NCBI RefSeq assembly: GCF_001854805.1 | Contig: NZ_MBLO01000235.1 | Span: 62,001 to 126,000, forward strand | Reading direction: 5' to 3' | Origin: Pseudofrankia coriaricola | Lineage (GTDB): Bacteria; Actinomycetota; Actinomycetes; Frankiales; Frankiaceae | Length of the DNA: 64,000 bases | Shown: positions 40,838 through 49,852 of the stretch, in pieces | Numbering within the stretch: position 1 is the first letter of the stretch | Layout: the number at the start of each line of letters is the position of its first letter | Program-made: the position numbers and the translations under genes | Notes under the pieces: generated by a model | The model's input: the letters and a program-made list of their open reading frames with translations, nothing else | Told to the model about the DNA's origin: nothing | Database searches by the model: none

Positions 40838-41578
40838 CTACTTCGCGGAGCGGTCCATGACCGGGCCGACGACGGCCGCCTCGCGGCCGCGAGGCGCGCC
40901 TCCCCGCCCGGACGCGCCCGCCGTGGCCGTGGTCGGGACGCCGCCGGCCAACACGTTCGTGACGGTGTCGGTCAGCATTATCAGCAGATGTCCCTGGGTG
41001 GTCTCGACCTGGGAGCTCACCCATTCGGCGACACCGCCGTTCCCGGTGCCGAACAGGACCAGCACCAGCGCGCACGCCACCCGGTAGACGCGTTCCGCCT
41101 CACCGACACCCGGGGTGAGCGGGGTGAGCAGCGCCACGACGGCCTCGCTTTGTGGCGAGGACCTCGAGTTCACAAGGTGCCGGAACTCCGGATCGTTCAT
41201 CAGGGCGACCAGGAAGGGATGGTAGTACCGGCCGGTCTCGTGTTCGGCCATCTCGGTCGCGGCGACCACCATGGCATGGGCGATGTCGCGAATGGTGATG
41301 TCCCGGTCCGGGACGTTCACGGCGAACAGCCGCTCGATTTCGGCGCGGAGCTCCTCGGTGCGGGCGTCGACAATCGCGAGCACCAGGGTCGCCTTGGAGC
41401 CGAAATGATAGTGGATTGCGTCCCGGCTGATGCCGGCCTCGGCCGTGATCTGCCGGGTCGAGGTGCGAGCGATTCCCTGACTCGCGAAAAGCCGCTCCGC
41501 CGTCCGGAGAAGCAGATCCCGCGTGTGGATGCCGCGTGCGTCCTTGCGCACGTCCGGACGAGCAGGAAGCCCTGACAT
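40838..41578 (-). CDS. TetR-family regulator
   Basis: 246 residues from ATG 41578. HTH at about 25-70: AERLFASQGIARTSTRQITAEAGISRDAIHYHFGSKATL. Long helical ligand domain, and a Gly/Ala/Arg-rich disordered end. ATG 41578 lies eight bases after a perfect -10 box, so translation is probably leaderless. It stands between the CoA-transferase/lipoprotein operon and the acyl-CoA dehydrogenases and may control either through the CAAGCGCTTG palindrome. Confidence 0.9.
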   Translation of the reverse strand: MSGLPARPDVRKDARGIHTRDLLLRTAERLFASQGIARTSTRQITAEAGISRDAIHYHFGSKATLVLAIVDARTEELRAEIERLFAVNVPDRDITIRDIAHAMVVAATEMAEHETGRYYHPFLVALMNDPEFRHLVNSRSSPQSEAVVALLTPLTPGVGEAERVYRVACALVLVLFGTGNGGVAEWVSSQVETTQGHLLIMLTDTVTNVLAGGVPTTATAGASGRGGAPRGREAAVVGPVMDRSAK

Positions 41579-41586
41579 AAATGCCG

Positions 41587-41592
41587 AGTATA
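41587..41592 (-). promoter_or_regulatory. -10 box TATACT of a leaderless TetR transcript
   Basis: TATACT on the minus strand, eight bases before ATG 41578, no ribosome site in between. A GATGGA/TGGACA-like -35 lies 15-17 bases further upstream. Confidence 0.55.
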
Positions 41593-41840
41593 CCGGAGCG
41601 GTTCTCGTGTCCATCCTGTTGTCGGCGCCGCCCTGGATCTCCCCGCCGAGGCTGGCTCCTCCCGTCCGGGCCAATCGCCGGCAGGACGAACGGGATTATC
41701 ACGTTCCATCCGGTCCATGGGCTTTGCCCCACCCGCATGGGGAACTGGATGGTCACCACCAGGCCCAGGCCCGGCGCGAGTCGCCGCGCACCCGGCCGGG
41801 TGCGCGGGGCGGGTGTTCCCGGTCAGGCCCGACGGGCGGC

Positions 41841-43043
41841 TCAGCGGGGGAGGCCGAGCCCCCGCTCGGCGATCGCGTTGCGCTGGATCTCGTCCGTGCC
41901 GCCGCCGAGGCGCAGCCCGGGGGCGAACAGCAGCCGCTCGATCCACGGCGCCGCGACCGGGTCGTCGACGGTCGTCGCCGCCATTCCGAGGATGGTGGTC
42001 GCGGCGTCGGCGCTGAGCCTGGCGTGCTCGGAGTAGAGCAGCTTCGTCGTCGGCCCGCCGGCCGGCACATGGTGGCCGGCCGCGATCCTGGCCCGCAGCA
42101 GGTCAAGCGTCCGCTCCCGGATGACCGCCTGGGCCAGCAGGTCCCGCACGGCGGGGTCGTCGGCGCGGCCGAGCCGCTGGGCGAGCGCGACGAGCTGGGT
42201 GGCGGAGCGGGCGCTGGTGCCGCCGCCTATCGCGGCCCGCTCGCTCGCGAGCATCGTGCGCAGCACTGCCCACCCGTCGCCCAGGCCGCCGATCAGCCCC
42301 GCCGCGGGGACGGCCACCTCGTCGAGGAAGACCTCGTTGAAGTGGTAGCCGCCGGACATCTGGCGCAGCGGGCGGATGTCGACGCCGAGCTTCGCGAGCT
42401 CAAGCACGAAGCAGGACAGGCCGGCGCGGCCGTCCTCCCGGCGGCCGGTGCGGGCGATGAGCAGGGCGTACTCGCTGCAGCCGGCGTTGGACGTCCACAC
42501 CTTCTGGCCGGTGACCGACCAGCCGCCGTCGTCCCGCGGCGTCGCCTTCGTCTGGACGCTGGCGAGGTCGGAGCCTGCGCCCGGCTCGGAGAGCAGCTGG
42601 CACCAGCTGTGCTCGCCCCGCAGGACGGGCGGGAGGTAGGTGGCCCGCTGTTCGGGGGTGCCGTGGGCGAACAGCACCGCCGGGACCATCTCCAGCCCGA
42701 CGGCGAACATCTTCGTCGACACGCCCCACCTGGCCTGCTCCGCGGCGACGACCTCGTCCTGCCAGGCCGGCGCGCCGCGGCCGCCGCACTCGGCCGGCCA
42801 GGACCGGCCGGCCAGGCCCGCGTCGAAGAGCCTTCGCTGCCAGGCGCGGGTCACGTCGATCGCGCGCTGCTCCTGCCGGCGGTACTCCTCGGCCGTCCGC
42901 GCGCTGACGACATGGACGGCGGAGAAGTCCTCCGGCGATCCCTTACGCGGCGCGTTGGCGGCGAACCAGGCACGGACCCGGTCCTGGAACTCGGCGCGCC
43001 CTTCGACGGCACCCTCGGGTGCCGGTACGGCTGAGGTCGGCAT
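41841..43043 (-). CDS. acyl-CoA dehydrogenase
   Basis: 400 residues. Three-domain ACAD: N-terminal helices with AGRSWPAECGGRG, the FAD/substrate region WCQLLSEPGAGSDLASVQTKA and GGWSVTGQKVWTSNA, and the C-terminal LGGGTDEIQRNAIAERGLGLPR. In actinobacteria such FadE proteins often form alpha2beta2 enzymes with a neighbour, here the dehydrogenase 136 bp upstream on the same strand. A dead copy of its 3' end stands at 36.1 kb. ATG 43043. Substrate likely a branched or ring-containing acyl-CoA (inference). Confidence 0.9.
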   Translation of the reverse strand: MPTSAVPAPEGAVEGRAEFQDRVRAWFAANAPRKGSPEDFSAVHVVSARTAEEYRRQEQRAIDVTRAWQRRLFDAGLAGRSWPAECGGRGAPAWQDEVVAAEQARWGVSTKMFAVGLEMVPAVLFAHGTPEQRATYLPPVLRGEHSWCQLLSEPGAGSDLASVQTKATPRDDGGWSVTGQKVWTSNAGCSEYALLIARTGRREDGRAGLSCFVLELAKLGVDIRPLRQMSGGYHFNEVFLDEVAVPAAGLIGGLGDGWAVLRTMLASERAAIGGGTSARSATQLVALAQRLGRADDPAVRDLLAQAVIRERTLDLLRARIAAGHHVPAGGPTTKLLYSEHARLSADAATTILGMAATTVDDPVAAPWIERLLFAPGLRLGGGTDEIQRNAIAERGLGLPR

Positions 43044-43179
43044 CAGGTCTTCGCCTCCACGCGCGTTCGTAGCCGGATGCCCGGGCCACTCGGACTTTCC
43101 ACCGTCATTCGGGACCTTCGCTCTTGCTCGGCCGCTCGACGCGACTCGGGCCGCTCGATGCCACTCAGATTGCTCAGGG

Positions 43180-44310
43180 TCACTCGGGCTGCTCGGCGAG
43201 CACCTGCCGGGCCAGGCGCTGCCGGTGGTCCGCGGCGTTGCCGAAGAGCTGCCGCGAGCTGTGCGCCCGCTTCAGGTAGAGGTGCGCGGGGTGCTCCCAG
43301 GTGAAGCCGATGCCGCCGTGTACCTGGATGTTCTCGGTGGCCGCCGTGACGTAGGCGTCCCCGCAGCAGGCCTTGGCCAGGCTCGCCGCCAGTGGCAGGT
43401 CGGGCGGGCTGCCGGCCGCGGCCCACAGCCCGTAGCGGGCGGCCGAGCGCGCCGTCTCGACGTCGAGATGGATGTTCGCCAGCTTGTGTTTGACGGCCTG
43501 GAACGAGCCGATCGGCCGGCCGAACTGGACCCTGCTCTTCGCGTAGCCGACGGCCATGTCGAGGACCCGTGCCGCGCCACCGACCTGCTCGGTGGCGACG
43601 GCGACCGCGGCCAGGTCGAGCACGCGCGCCAGCGCCGGCCAGGCCGCGCCCTCGTCGCCGAGCAGCCGGGCCGGGGCGGCGGTGAAGGTGAGGTCGGCCT
43701 GCCGGCGGGTCTGGTCGAGCGTGGCCCGCGGCTGCCGGTGCACGCCCGGGGCGTCGCCGTCGACGGCGAACACGCTGGTCCCGGCGTCGGTGCGGGCGGC
43801 GACGAGCAGCAACGCCGCGAGGTGCCCGTCGAGCACATGCGCCTTCGTCCCGGTGACGGTCCAGCCGTGCGCGCCGCGGGCGGCCGTGGTGGTGACGGCG
43901 TCGGGGCCGTCCCAGCGGCCGGCGGCCTCGGTGAGCGCGAGCGTGGCGATGGTCGTCCCGGCGGCGATGCCGGGGAGGTAGTCGGCGCGGGCCTGCTCGT
44001 CGTCCAGCGCGAGCAGCGTCGAGGCGGCCAGGACGACGGTCGACAGCAGCGGCGCGCACAGCAGGGAGCGTCCGGCCTCCTCGAGCACGATGCCGAGCTC
44101 GACGAACCCGTAGCCGGCGCCGCCGTGTTCCTCCGGCAGCGTCAGGCCGGCGACGCCGAGCTCACCGGCCAGCCGCCGCCAGGTGTCGGGGTCGTAGCCG
44201 TCCGCCGTCTCCATGAGCCGGCGGACCTCCGTCTCCGGCGACGTCTTGTCGAGGAAGTCGCGCACGGTCCGGCGCAGCTCGGCCTGCTCCTGGGTGACAG
44301 CGAGGTCCAC
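43180..44310 (-). CDS. acyl-CoA dehydrogenase, second subunit type
   Basis: 376 residues from GTG 44310 (GGAGGA 11 bases upstream). ACAD motifs: LTLPEEHGGAGYGFVELGIVLEEAGRSL, GRPIGSFQAVKHKLANIHLDVE and the C-terminal ENIQVHGGIGFTWEHPAHLYLKRA, where the Glu of WEH is the usual catalytic position in this subgroup. With the following gene it resembles the paired FadE genes of mycobacterial steroid side-chain degradation, which work as heterotetramers; that pairing is inference here. Confidence 0.88.
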   Translation of the reverse strand: MDLAVTQEQAELRRTVRDFLDKTSPETEVRRLMETADGYDPDTWRRLAGELGVAGLTLPEEHGGAGYGFVELGIVLEEAGRSLLCAPLLSTVVLAASTLLALDDEQARADYLPGIAAGTTIATLALTEAAGRWDGPDAVTTTAARGAHGWTVTGTKAHVLDGHLAALLLVAARTDAGTSVFAVDGDAPGVHRQPRATLDQTRRQADLTFTAAPARLLGDEGAAWPALARVLDLAAVAVATEQVGGAARVLDMAVGYAKSRVQFGRPIGSFQAVKHKLANIHLDVETARSAARYGLWAAAGSPPDLPLAASLAKACCGDAYVTAATENIQVHGGIGFTWEHPAHLYLKRAHSSRQLFGNAADHRQRLARQVLAEQPE

Positions 44311-44588
44311 GTGGTCTTCTTCCTCCGAAGGCGACGACGGCGCTGACGCACGGACCGCGCGTCGCCCGCGGTCACGGCCGTGGGCCCGCCGCGGCCGGGC
44401 TCGGGTCCTGCCGGCGAAGCCGAGAACGCGGGCTGGGCGTGCCCACGATAGACGGTGACGACCGTCGATGTCGACATCGACTTCGAGCATGGGGAGTGCG
44501 TCGCGCGCGACGGCCGGGATGGCGTGGGCCGGGCCGAGGGTGCCCGGCCCGGCCCACGCCATCGCCCGATCCGCGACCAGCCGTGACG

Positions 44589-45611
44589 TCAGCGGCGACG
44601 GAGAGCCGGCTTGGTGAGGGCCGGCGGGATCCACCCGGCGTCCTCCGGGTTGATGGTGACGCCCGGCGGGACGATCTCGTCGATCCGGTCCAGGGCCGCC
44701 TCGTCCAGGGTGATGTCGGCTCCGGTGAGCTGGCTTTCCAGATGGTCCATCGTGCGCGGGCCGATGATCGCCGAGGTCACCGCCGGATGGCGCAGCACGA
44801 ACGCCAGGGCCAGCTCGATGAGCGTGATGCCCACCTCGGCGGCGAGGTCGCCGAACGCGATGGCGGCGTCGACCTTGCGCCGGTTCTCGGGCACGGACAG
44901 GTCGAACCTGTTCGGGACCCGGGACGCCCGGGTGCTCGTGACCTCGCCGCCGTCGCGGGTGTAGCGGCCGGACAGGAAGCCGCCGGCGAGCGGGCTCCAC
45001 GGCAGCACGCCGAGCCCGTACTTCTGGGCCACCGGCAGCAGGTCGGCCTCGATGCCGCGGACGAGCAGCGAGTACGGCGGCTGCTCGGTGACGAACCGCT
45101 CGCGGCCTCGGCGCTCGGCCACCCACTGCGCCTCGACCACCTCGTGCGCCGGGAACGTCGAGCTGCCGAAGTAGCGGATCTTGCCGGCGCGGACGAGGTC
45201 GGTGAGCGCGCCGAGCGTCTCGTCGATCTCGGTCGACGGGTCGGGCCGGTGCACCTGGTAGAGGTCGATCCAGTCGGTGCCGAGGCGCCGCAGGCTGTTC
45301 TCCACCTCGGCGACGATCCAGCGGCGGGAGAGGCCGCGCTGGTTGGGCCCGGGCCCCATCGGCATGTACAGCTTGGTCGCGAGCACGACGTCGTCGCGGC
45401 GGCCGGCCAGCGCCTTGCCGACGATCTCCTCCGACTCGCCGGCGGAGTAGACGTCCGCCGTGTCGATGAAGTTGATGCCGGCGTCCAGCGCCCGGTTAAT
45501 GATCTTTATCGAGTCGTCGTGGTCCTGGTTGCCCCAGGCCCCGAACATCATCGCGCCCAGGCAGAGCGGGGAGACCCGCACGCCGGTGCGACCGAGTACG
45601 CGATAGTCCAT
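44589..45611 (-). CDS. aldo/keto reductase
   Basis: 340 residues. Complete AKR active site: INFIDTADVYS (Asp, Tyr), VLATKLYMPMG (Lys), IDLYQVHRPDP (His), and the NADPH region TSAIIGPRTMDHLESQL. Reduces aldehydes or ketones or oxidises alcohols in the cytosol. First of a minus-strand run leading into the two acyl-CoA dehydrogenases, 278 bp apart, so it need not be in the same transcript. ATG 45611 has no clear ribosome site. Confidence 0.92.
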   Translation of the reverse strand: MDYRVLGRTGVRVSPLCLGAMMFGAWGNQDHDDSIKIINRALDAGINFIDTADVYSAGESEEIVGKALAGRRDDVVLATKLYMPMGPGPNQRGLSRRWIVAEVENSLRRLGTDWIDLYQVHRPDPSTEIDETLGALTDLVRAGKIRYFGSSTFPAHEVVEAQWVAERRGRERFVTEQPPYSLLVRGIEADLLPVAQKYGLGVLPWSPLAGGFLSGRYTRDGGEVTSTRASRVPNRFDLSVPENRRKVDAAIAFGDLAAEVGITLIELALAFVLRHPAVTSAIIGPRTMDHLESQLTGADITLDEAALDRIDEIVPPGVTINPEDAGWIPPALTKPALRRR

Positions 45612-45776
45612 GTGCGGTAAGCATGTGCCGGCGAGTAACCCGACGCAAACGGGACCGGTTGTCGATCAAGCTGGTCATACGGGCGGGCGGCCGGGCCGCG
45701 GTCGCGTCGGCTGTCACCGACGCGACCGCGACCCGGCCGAAGCCGACTGACGACGCCACCGGACCAGCGGTGCCGG

Positions 45777-46448
45777 CTAGAGGTTCACGCAGGCGAGCCG
45801 TGCGCCGGCGGTGCCCGCGTGGCCCGGGTCGGTGGCGGTGTGCTGCGCGTGGATCACGATCGACTTGTGCGGCCGGTCGCTGAAGGTCCAGGGGACGGTG
45901 GACTCCACATGGGCCGAGCCGGTCGCGTCCGTGGTGAAGTCCAGCCAGATCTCGTTGCTTGGATTGGCGTAGTCCGGGTTCACCGACGGCTGCTTGGGGT
46001 CGACCTTGTTCTGGTAGTGCGGGCCGGCCGCCTCTGGGTTCTCGCCGCACGCGTTGGCGTGCACGTGCGCGCCGAAGTGCTGGTTCGCGGGCAGGCCGCG
46101 GACCGTGAGCAGGGTGAGGGTCTGGCCGGTGGTCTGCACCAGCACGACGGCGACATCCGAGTCGACCGGGACGCGCGTCGGGTCGTAGGTGACGGCCTTG
46201 GCGCCCGGGCCGTACCGGGTGAACTCGTCGAGCACGACCGTAGGCGGAGCCGACAGGGCGGGCAGGGGCGACGGCGTGGACGTCGCGCCCGGGGTGGAGG
46301 CCGCGGGGGAGAGCGAGGTCTGCGCGGCGGCGGCTGGCGGGCTCGTCGAGGAGCCGCAGGCGGCGAGCGCCAGCGGGACGAGTGCGATGATCATGCCGGT
46401 CGTGGCGCGTGAGCTTCTCGTACAGCGCATGGAGCGACTCTGTGTCAC
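45777..46448 (-). CDS. Cu/Zn superoxide dismutase-like lipoprotein
   Basis: 223 residues. Signal peptide with lipobox LAACG, then a Pro/Ser/Ala linker. SOD_Cu fold: GAHVHANACGEN gives two Cu His and the disulfide Cys, AGPHYQ the bridging His, SIVIHAQ a further Cu His, and GARLACVNL the catalytic Arg and second Cys. Converts superoxide outside the membrane. Alternative start ATG 46430. Lies 165 bp upstream of the aldo/keto reductase on the same strand. Confidence 0.88.
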   Translation of the reverse strand: MTQSRSMRCTRSSRATTGMIIALVPLALAACGSSTSPPAAAAQTSLSPAASTPGATSTPSPLPALSAPPTVVLDEFTRYGPGAKAVTYDPTRVPVDSDVAVVLVQTTGQTLTLLTVRGLPANQHFGAHVHANACGENPEAAGPHYQNKVDPKQPSVNPDYANPSNEIWLDFTTDATGSAHVESTVPWTFSDRPHKSIVIHAQHTATDPGHAGTAGARLACVNL

Positions 46449-46602
46449 TCAGACCTAAACGTAAAGTAGGCGCTCGGGCGCACCACGTGGTGGATCACAA
46501 ATCGTGCGTCCTCGGCCCGGGCACCCGCCGACCCGCGGGGTGGGCGGCGCTGCGGTGGCGGCGGTCGCCGCGTGGAACGACGCGACCGCCTAGAGGGCCA
46601 AA

Positions 46603-46635
46603 GGATGTGCGAAAATGATCTTCCTTCGCACATCC
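46603..46635 (-). terminator. perfect 11-bp hairpin after the binding-protein gene
   Basis: GGATGTGCGAA (46603-46613) and TTCGCACATCC (46625-46635) pair exactly around 11 bases, 24 bp past the stop of the minus-strand gene; TTT follows the stem in the direction of transcription. Good Rho-independent terminator candidate. Confidence 0.7.
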
Positions 46636-46658
46636 GGCGGCCGTTGTCCCCAGGATCA

Positions 46659-48053
46659 CTAGTGCTCCAGCCGGTGGCCGCACCAGCGGTCGCGGTTGGC
46701 GGGGTCGGCGTTCGGGTCGGGGACGACGTCGTAGCCCGTGCCGGCGGGGTTGACCCGCATGAAGGTGTAGCAGAGGGCCATCTGACCGAAGTCCTTCGTC
46801 ATGTCGACGGGGCCGGGCAGCAGCCCGCTGGCGTCGAACTTGCTGGCGCGCAGGGTGTCGATGAACTGGGCGCGGGTCGGGCAGGGGCCGGCCTTATCCA
46901 GGCCGGAGAGGAACAGGTCGGTGATGATGTAGGTGACGAAGGCGAGCTCCTGGTCCGGAGGCCGCAGCTCGGGGGCGTACTCGGCCATCGCGTCCAGATA
47001 GGTCTGGTGGGCCGGGCCGCCGATCTCGGCGGGAACGTAGGTGACCGCCGCGCTCAGCCCGCCGAGCGTCTGGCCATACTGGTCGATGAGCGCCTTGTCA
47101 TAGCCGCTGGGCGCGAGCACGACCTTCACCGGCGCGCCGGCCTCCCGGATACCGCGCATGACCTCGGCCAGGTTGCTGCCGGCGAGTACGGCGATCACCA
47201 CGTCGGCCTGGGCGGCGCGCAGCTGCTGGCCCAGCTGCATGGGGCTGGTGACGCTCGGGTTGTAGACGAAGCGGCCGGGCACAGTCGGGATGCCCGCGGC
47301 CGCCAGGCTGACACTCATCCGCGACCCGATGTCGTTTCCGGTCGACGTGACGTCGCTCTGGATCACGGCCGCCCGGGTACCGCCCTGGGTCTTCGCGTAG
47401 TCGCCGAAGGTGGAGACGGACGGGCCGTCCGTGAACAGGTACGTGTAGGCGAACATGTTGCGGTAGCGAGGGTCCGCCCAGAATGCCTCAGCCGCTATCC
47501 CCGCCACCGGGATGCCGCGTGCGCGGAGGTAGTCCGCGCCGCCGAAGGCGCTCACGGATGCCTCGACGAGCCCGAAGACGTCCTGCTTCTCGACGAGATC
47601 GCGCACGGCCTCCAGGTTCTGGCCGCTCGCGCTGACGTCGTCGCGCCAGGAGTAGACCAGCTTGCGGCCGTGTATCCCGCCGGCCGCGTTCGCCTGCCCG
47701 ATCCGCGCGAGGAAGCCGCTCATGGACGCGGCGAGCGAACTGGCGACCGCGCCGCTGTCGGGATAGACGAAGCCCAGCCGGATCTCGTCGTCGCTGTATC
47801 CGGGCGTGTCGCAGGCCGCGCGGGCGCTGCCGCCCGCGCCGCCGCCGGCCACCGCGCAGCCGGCGGCCAGCGCCGTGACCATCGCGGCGGCGGCCAGCGC
47901 CGTGCGCCGTGGCCGGCGATGCCGAGGCCCGCCCCGGTCTTCGCTGCCCTCTGGGCCGCCCGCGGCAGCCGGCGGGCCCGGGCGTCCGTGACGTGGCCGG
48001 GCTCGTCGGGGGCTGGGTAACTCGCCTGGCGTCCCCGGGTCGCTGTCGTTCAT
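46659..48053 (-). CDS. branched-chain-type ABC substrate-binding lipoprotein
   Basis: 464 residues. Long Arg/Pro-rich N terminus (1-50) before the hydrophobic segment and lipobox LAAGC (Cys near 66); ATG inside the leader could be used instead. Peripla_BP_6 fold: IRLGFVYPDSGAVASSLAAS, NAAGGIHGRKLVYSWRDD, VFGLVEASVSAFGG. No transporter genes adjacent. The second such orphan binding protein of the window. Followed by a strong hairpin terminator. Confidence 0.88.
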   Translation of the reverse strand: MNDSDPGTPGELPSPRRARPRHGRPGPPAAAGGPEGSEDRGGPRHRRPRRTALAAAAMVTALAAGCAVAGGGAGGSARAACDTPGYSDDEIRLGFVYPDSGAVASSLAASMSGFLARIGQANAAGGIHGRKLVYSWRDDVSASGQNLEAVRDLVEKQDVFGLVEASVSAFGGADYLRARGIPVAGIAAEAFWADPRYRNMFAYTYLFTDGPSVSTFGDYAKTQGGTRAAVIQSDVTSTGNDIGSRMSVSLAAAGIPTVPGRFVYNPSVTSPMQLGQQLRAAQADVVIAVLAGSNLAEVMRGIREAGAPVKVVLAPSGYDKALIDQYGQTLGGLSAAVTYVPAEIGGPAHQTYLDAMAEYAPELRPPDQELAFVTYIITDLFLSGLDKAGPCPTRAQFIDTLRASKFDASGLLPGPVDMTKDFGQMALCYTFMRVNPAGTGYDVVPDPNADPANRDRWCGHRLEH

Positions 48054-48167
48054 CGTCGCCTCGATTCGGTGTGCCGACGCTGCTCGAATCTCGAATGAGA
48101 GTGCTCACGACAGCGTGGGCACTCCCGCCGCGGGCTCACCCTTCTCGGCGGCCCGCTTCCGCTCCCG

Positions 48168-49232
48168 TCAGCGCTTCGCCTTCAGCCGCGAGGTGACCGG
48201 CGGCAGATCGGCGTAGGTGACGATGCCCGACGGGGCGGCCACGACGGCGGGGATGGCGTTGACGACCGGCATGGCGGTGATCATCGAGCCCATCGCGGAC
48301 GCGTCCTCGAGCGTGAAGGTGGAGATGTCTGCCGGCAGGACGTCGACGCGCAGGTTGATCTGCGGTGTGCCGCGCACCTCGATGAGGTACGCCATCGCGA
48401 TGTCCCACGCCGGTTCGAGGTCGGCCGCGACCGTCCAGCGGACCTGCGCCTCGACGACGTCGACGCCGGCGTCGGAGCCGATCCAGCGGACGTCGATACC
48501 GGCGACGCTGCCGCGCTTCACGGCCCGGCCGGGGACGTCGGCGTCGCTGGCCGCGTGGGCGAACTGGACCTCGCAGCGGATGTCGTCGAGCGGCAGGCCG
48601 AGATGGGCGGCGATCGACTCGACCGCGTCGCCGAACACCGCCGTCGCCTTCTCGATGTCGTCGGCGTGGCCGGGCTCGCCGGCCGGGCTGCCCCAGCCGA
48701 GCTCGTCCTGGTTCGCGTCCGCGGCCCAGAGCCCGATGTTGAACGACTCGGTGACCCGGACGTAGTTGACCTCCCGGCACGGTCCCGAGGCCACCGTGGC
48801 GATGTACTCGGCGAAGCCGGGGTTGATGCCGCTGCCGAAGAGGCTCGCGTTGCCGGCGAGGGCGGCCTTCTGCAGCGCGGCGCGCGTCTCGGGCCCGTAG
48901 GCACGGCCGGTGATGAATCCGGCGGTGGAGACGACGTTGACGCCGGCACCGAGCAGACGGGTCAGATGATCCACGTCCGGGTGCAACGGCATGTAGACGA
49001 CACAGTCGGGCTGTAAGGCGATGATGGCCTCGATGTCGTCGGTGGCGGCGACACCGAGGGTACGTCCGAGTTCTGTGAGGTCACCGACGTCCTGGCCGAC
49101 CTTCTCCTTGCTGAAGGCATAGACACCGACGAGCTCGAGGTCCGGGCGTTCGACGATCGCCTTGACGGCCTCGCGAGCCACCTTTCCCGTCGTCCATTGC
49201 ACGATCCGCAGGGGAGGTCCGGCCATCGTCAT
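48168..49232 (-). CDS. DapB-fold NAD(P)-dependent oxidoreductase
   Basis: 354 residues from ATG 49232 (GGAGA upstream). N-terminal Rossmann domain as in dihydrodipicolinate reductases: LRIVQWTTGKVAREAVKAIV, then PDCVVYMPLHPDVDHL and SGINPGF. The C-terminal domain is not that of lysine biosynthesis, so it is not DapB itself. The family is common and poorly defined in actinobacteria; related proteins include native amine dehydrogenases, but the Glu typical of those is not at the expected place (VVSTAGFITG). Divergent from the P450 gene with a shared palindrome, so probably on one pathway. Confidence 0.85.
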   Translation of the reverse strand: MTMAGPPLRIVQWTTGKVAREAVKAIVERPDLELVGVYAFSKEKVGQDVGDLTELGRTLGVAATDDIEAIIALQPDCVVYMPLHPDVDHLTRLLGAGVNVVSTAGFITGRAYGPETRAALQKAALAGNASLFGSGINPGFAEYIATVASGPCREVNYVRVTESFNIGLWAADANQDELGWGSPAGEPGHADDIEKATAVFGDAVESIAAHLGLPLDDIRCEVQFAHAASDADVPGRAVKRGSVAGIDVRWIGSDAGVDVVEAQVRWTVAADLEPAWDIAMAYLIEVRGTPQINLRVDVLPADISTFTLEDASAMGSMITAMPVVNAIPAVVAAPSGIVTYADLPPVTSRLKAKR

Positions 49233-49344
49233 GAATCTTCTCCTCTGCCGCGAGGGGGACGGCGTTGGTACTCGGTTTAGAAACGTCGGACCGCCGCGCT
49301 GTTGACTCTGAGGCCCGACCATGACGGCCTCAGCCAACGCCATC

Positions 49345-49360
49345 TTGGGCGGTCGCCCAA
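49345..49360. promoter_or_regulatory. 16-bp perfect palindrome, operator 1
   Basis: TTGGGCG and CGCCCAA around GT. It lies 113 bp upstream of the DapB-fold gene. The same sequence, less one base, stands before the P450 gene, which marks it as a specific regulator site, most likely of the TetR encoded at 51292. Confidence 0.7.
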
Positions 49361-49794
49361 TTTGCTCGCCCGGTGTCTAACACATGTCCACCGGGTCGGC
49401 AAGCCCGACCGTTGCGAACCGCGATCGCATTCCCGTTCGGCCGGGTGGAAGCGACGGCGGCCGCGGTGGGCGGGAGTCATGGCGAGTCGGTGGCGCCGGC
49501 CTCATCGCCGGCTGCGCCAGATCTTCGCACGCGGCCGCATGTTGCTGCACCCGGTGCCATGGATAGGGCCGGCGCGGCGCTCGCCGCTGGCCCGGGGCGG
49601 CCCGATGCGCGTCGGCGCGGTCGGGTGGTCGTTCACCACCTCCGCGCGCTGACCTGGGTCTTCCATCGGTCCATCTCGCGCGGGCTGGCTCGGGGGGACG
49701 GAGTCCATGGCTGAGCCGTGGGGTGAGAGTAGTGATTCCGGGCGCTGCTTGCGGGCCGGGCTGGGCGTGTGCTAAAAATTCGTCAATCGCAGTT

Positions 49795-49809
49795 TTGGCG
49801 ACCGCCCAA
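49795..49809. promoter_or_regulatory. second copy of the palindrome, operator 2
   Basis: TTGGCGACCGCCCAA differs from the complement of operator 1 only by lack of one G. It lies 43 bp before the P450 ATG, a position where a bound repressor would block transcription or initiation. Confidence 0.68.
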
Positions 49810-49852
49810 GACCCCTGGATATCGCGTGTCCGAAGCCTGGAAGGCGGCTGGG

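Larger units (their letters stand above)
49233..49852. other. 620-bp divergent regulatory region
   Basis: Spacer between the DapB-fold and P450 genes. No gene supported. It has the two matching palindromes listed separately, an AT-rich stretch near 49270-49290 facing the oxidoreductase, and GCTAAAAATT at 49771-49780 as a possible promoter element for the P450. Confidence 0.6.

Noticed and set aside
48168-49232. Lysine-pathway DapB or a native amine dehydrogenase
   Set aside because: Only the N-terminal Rossmann part agrees with DapB, and the catalytic Glu of amine dehydrogenases is not at its usual place.
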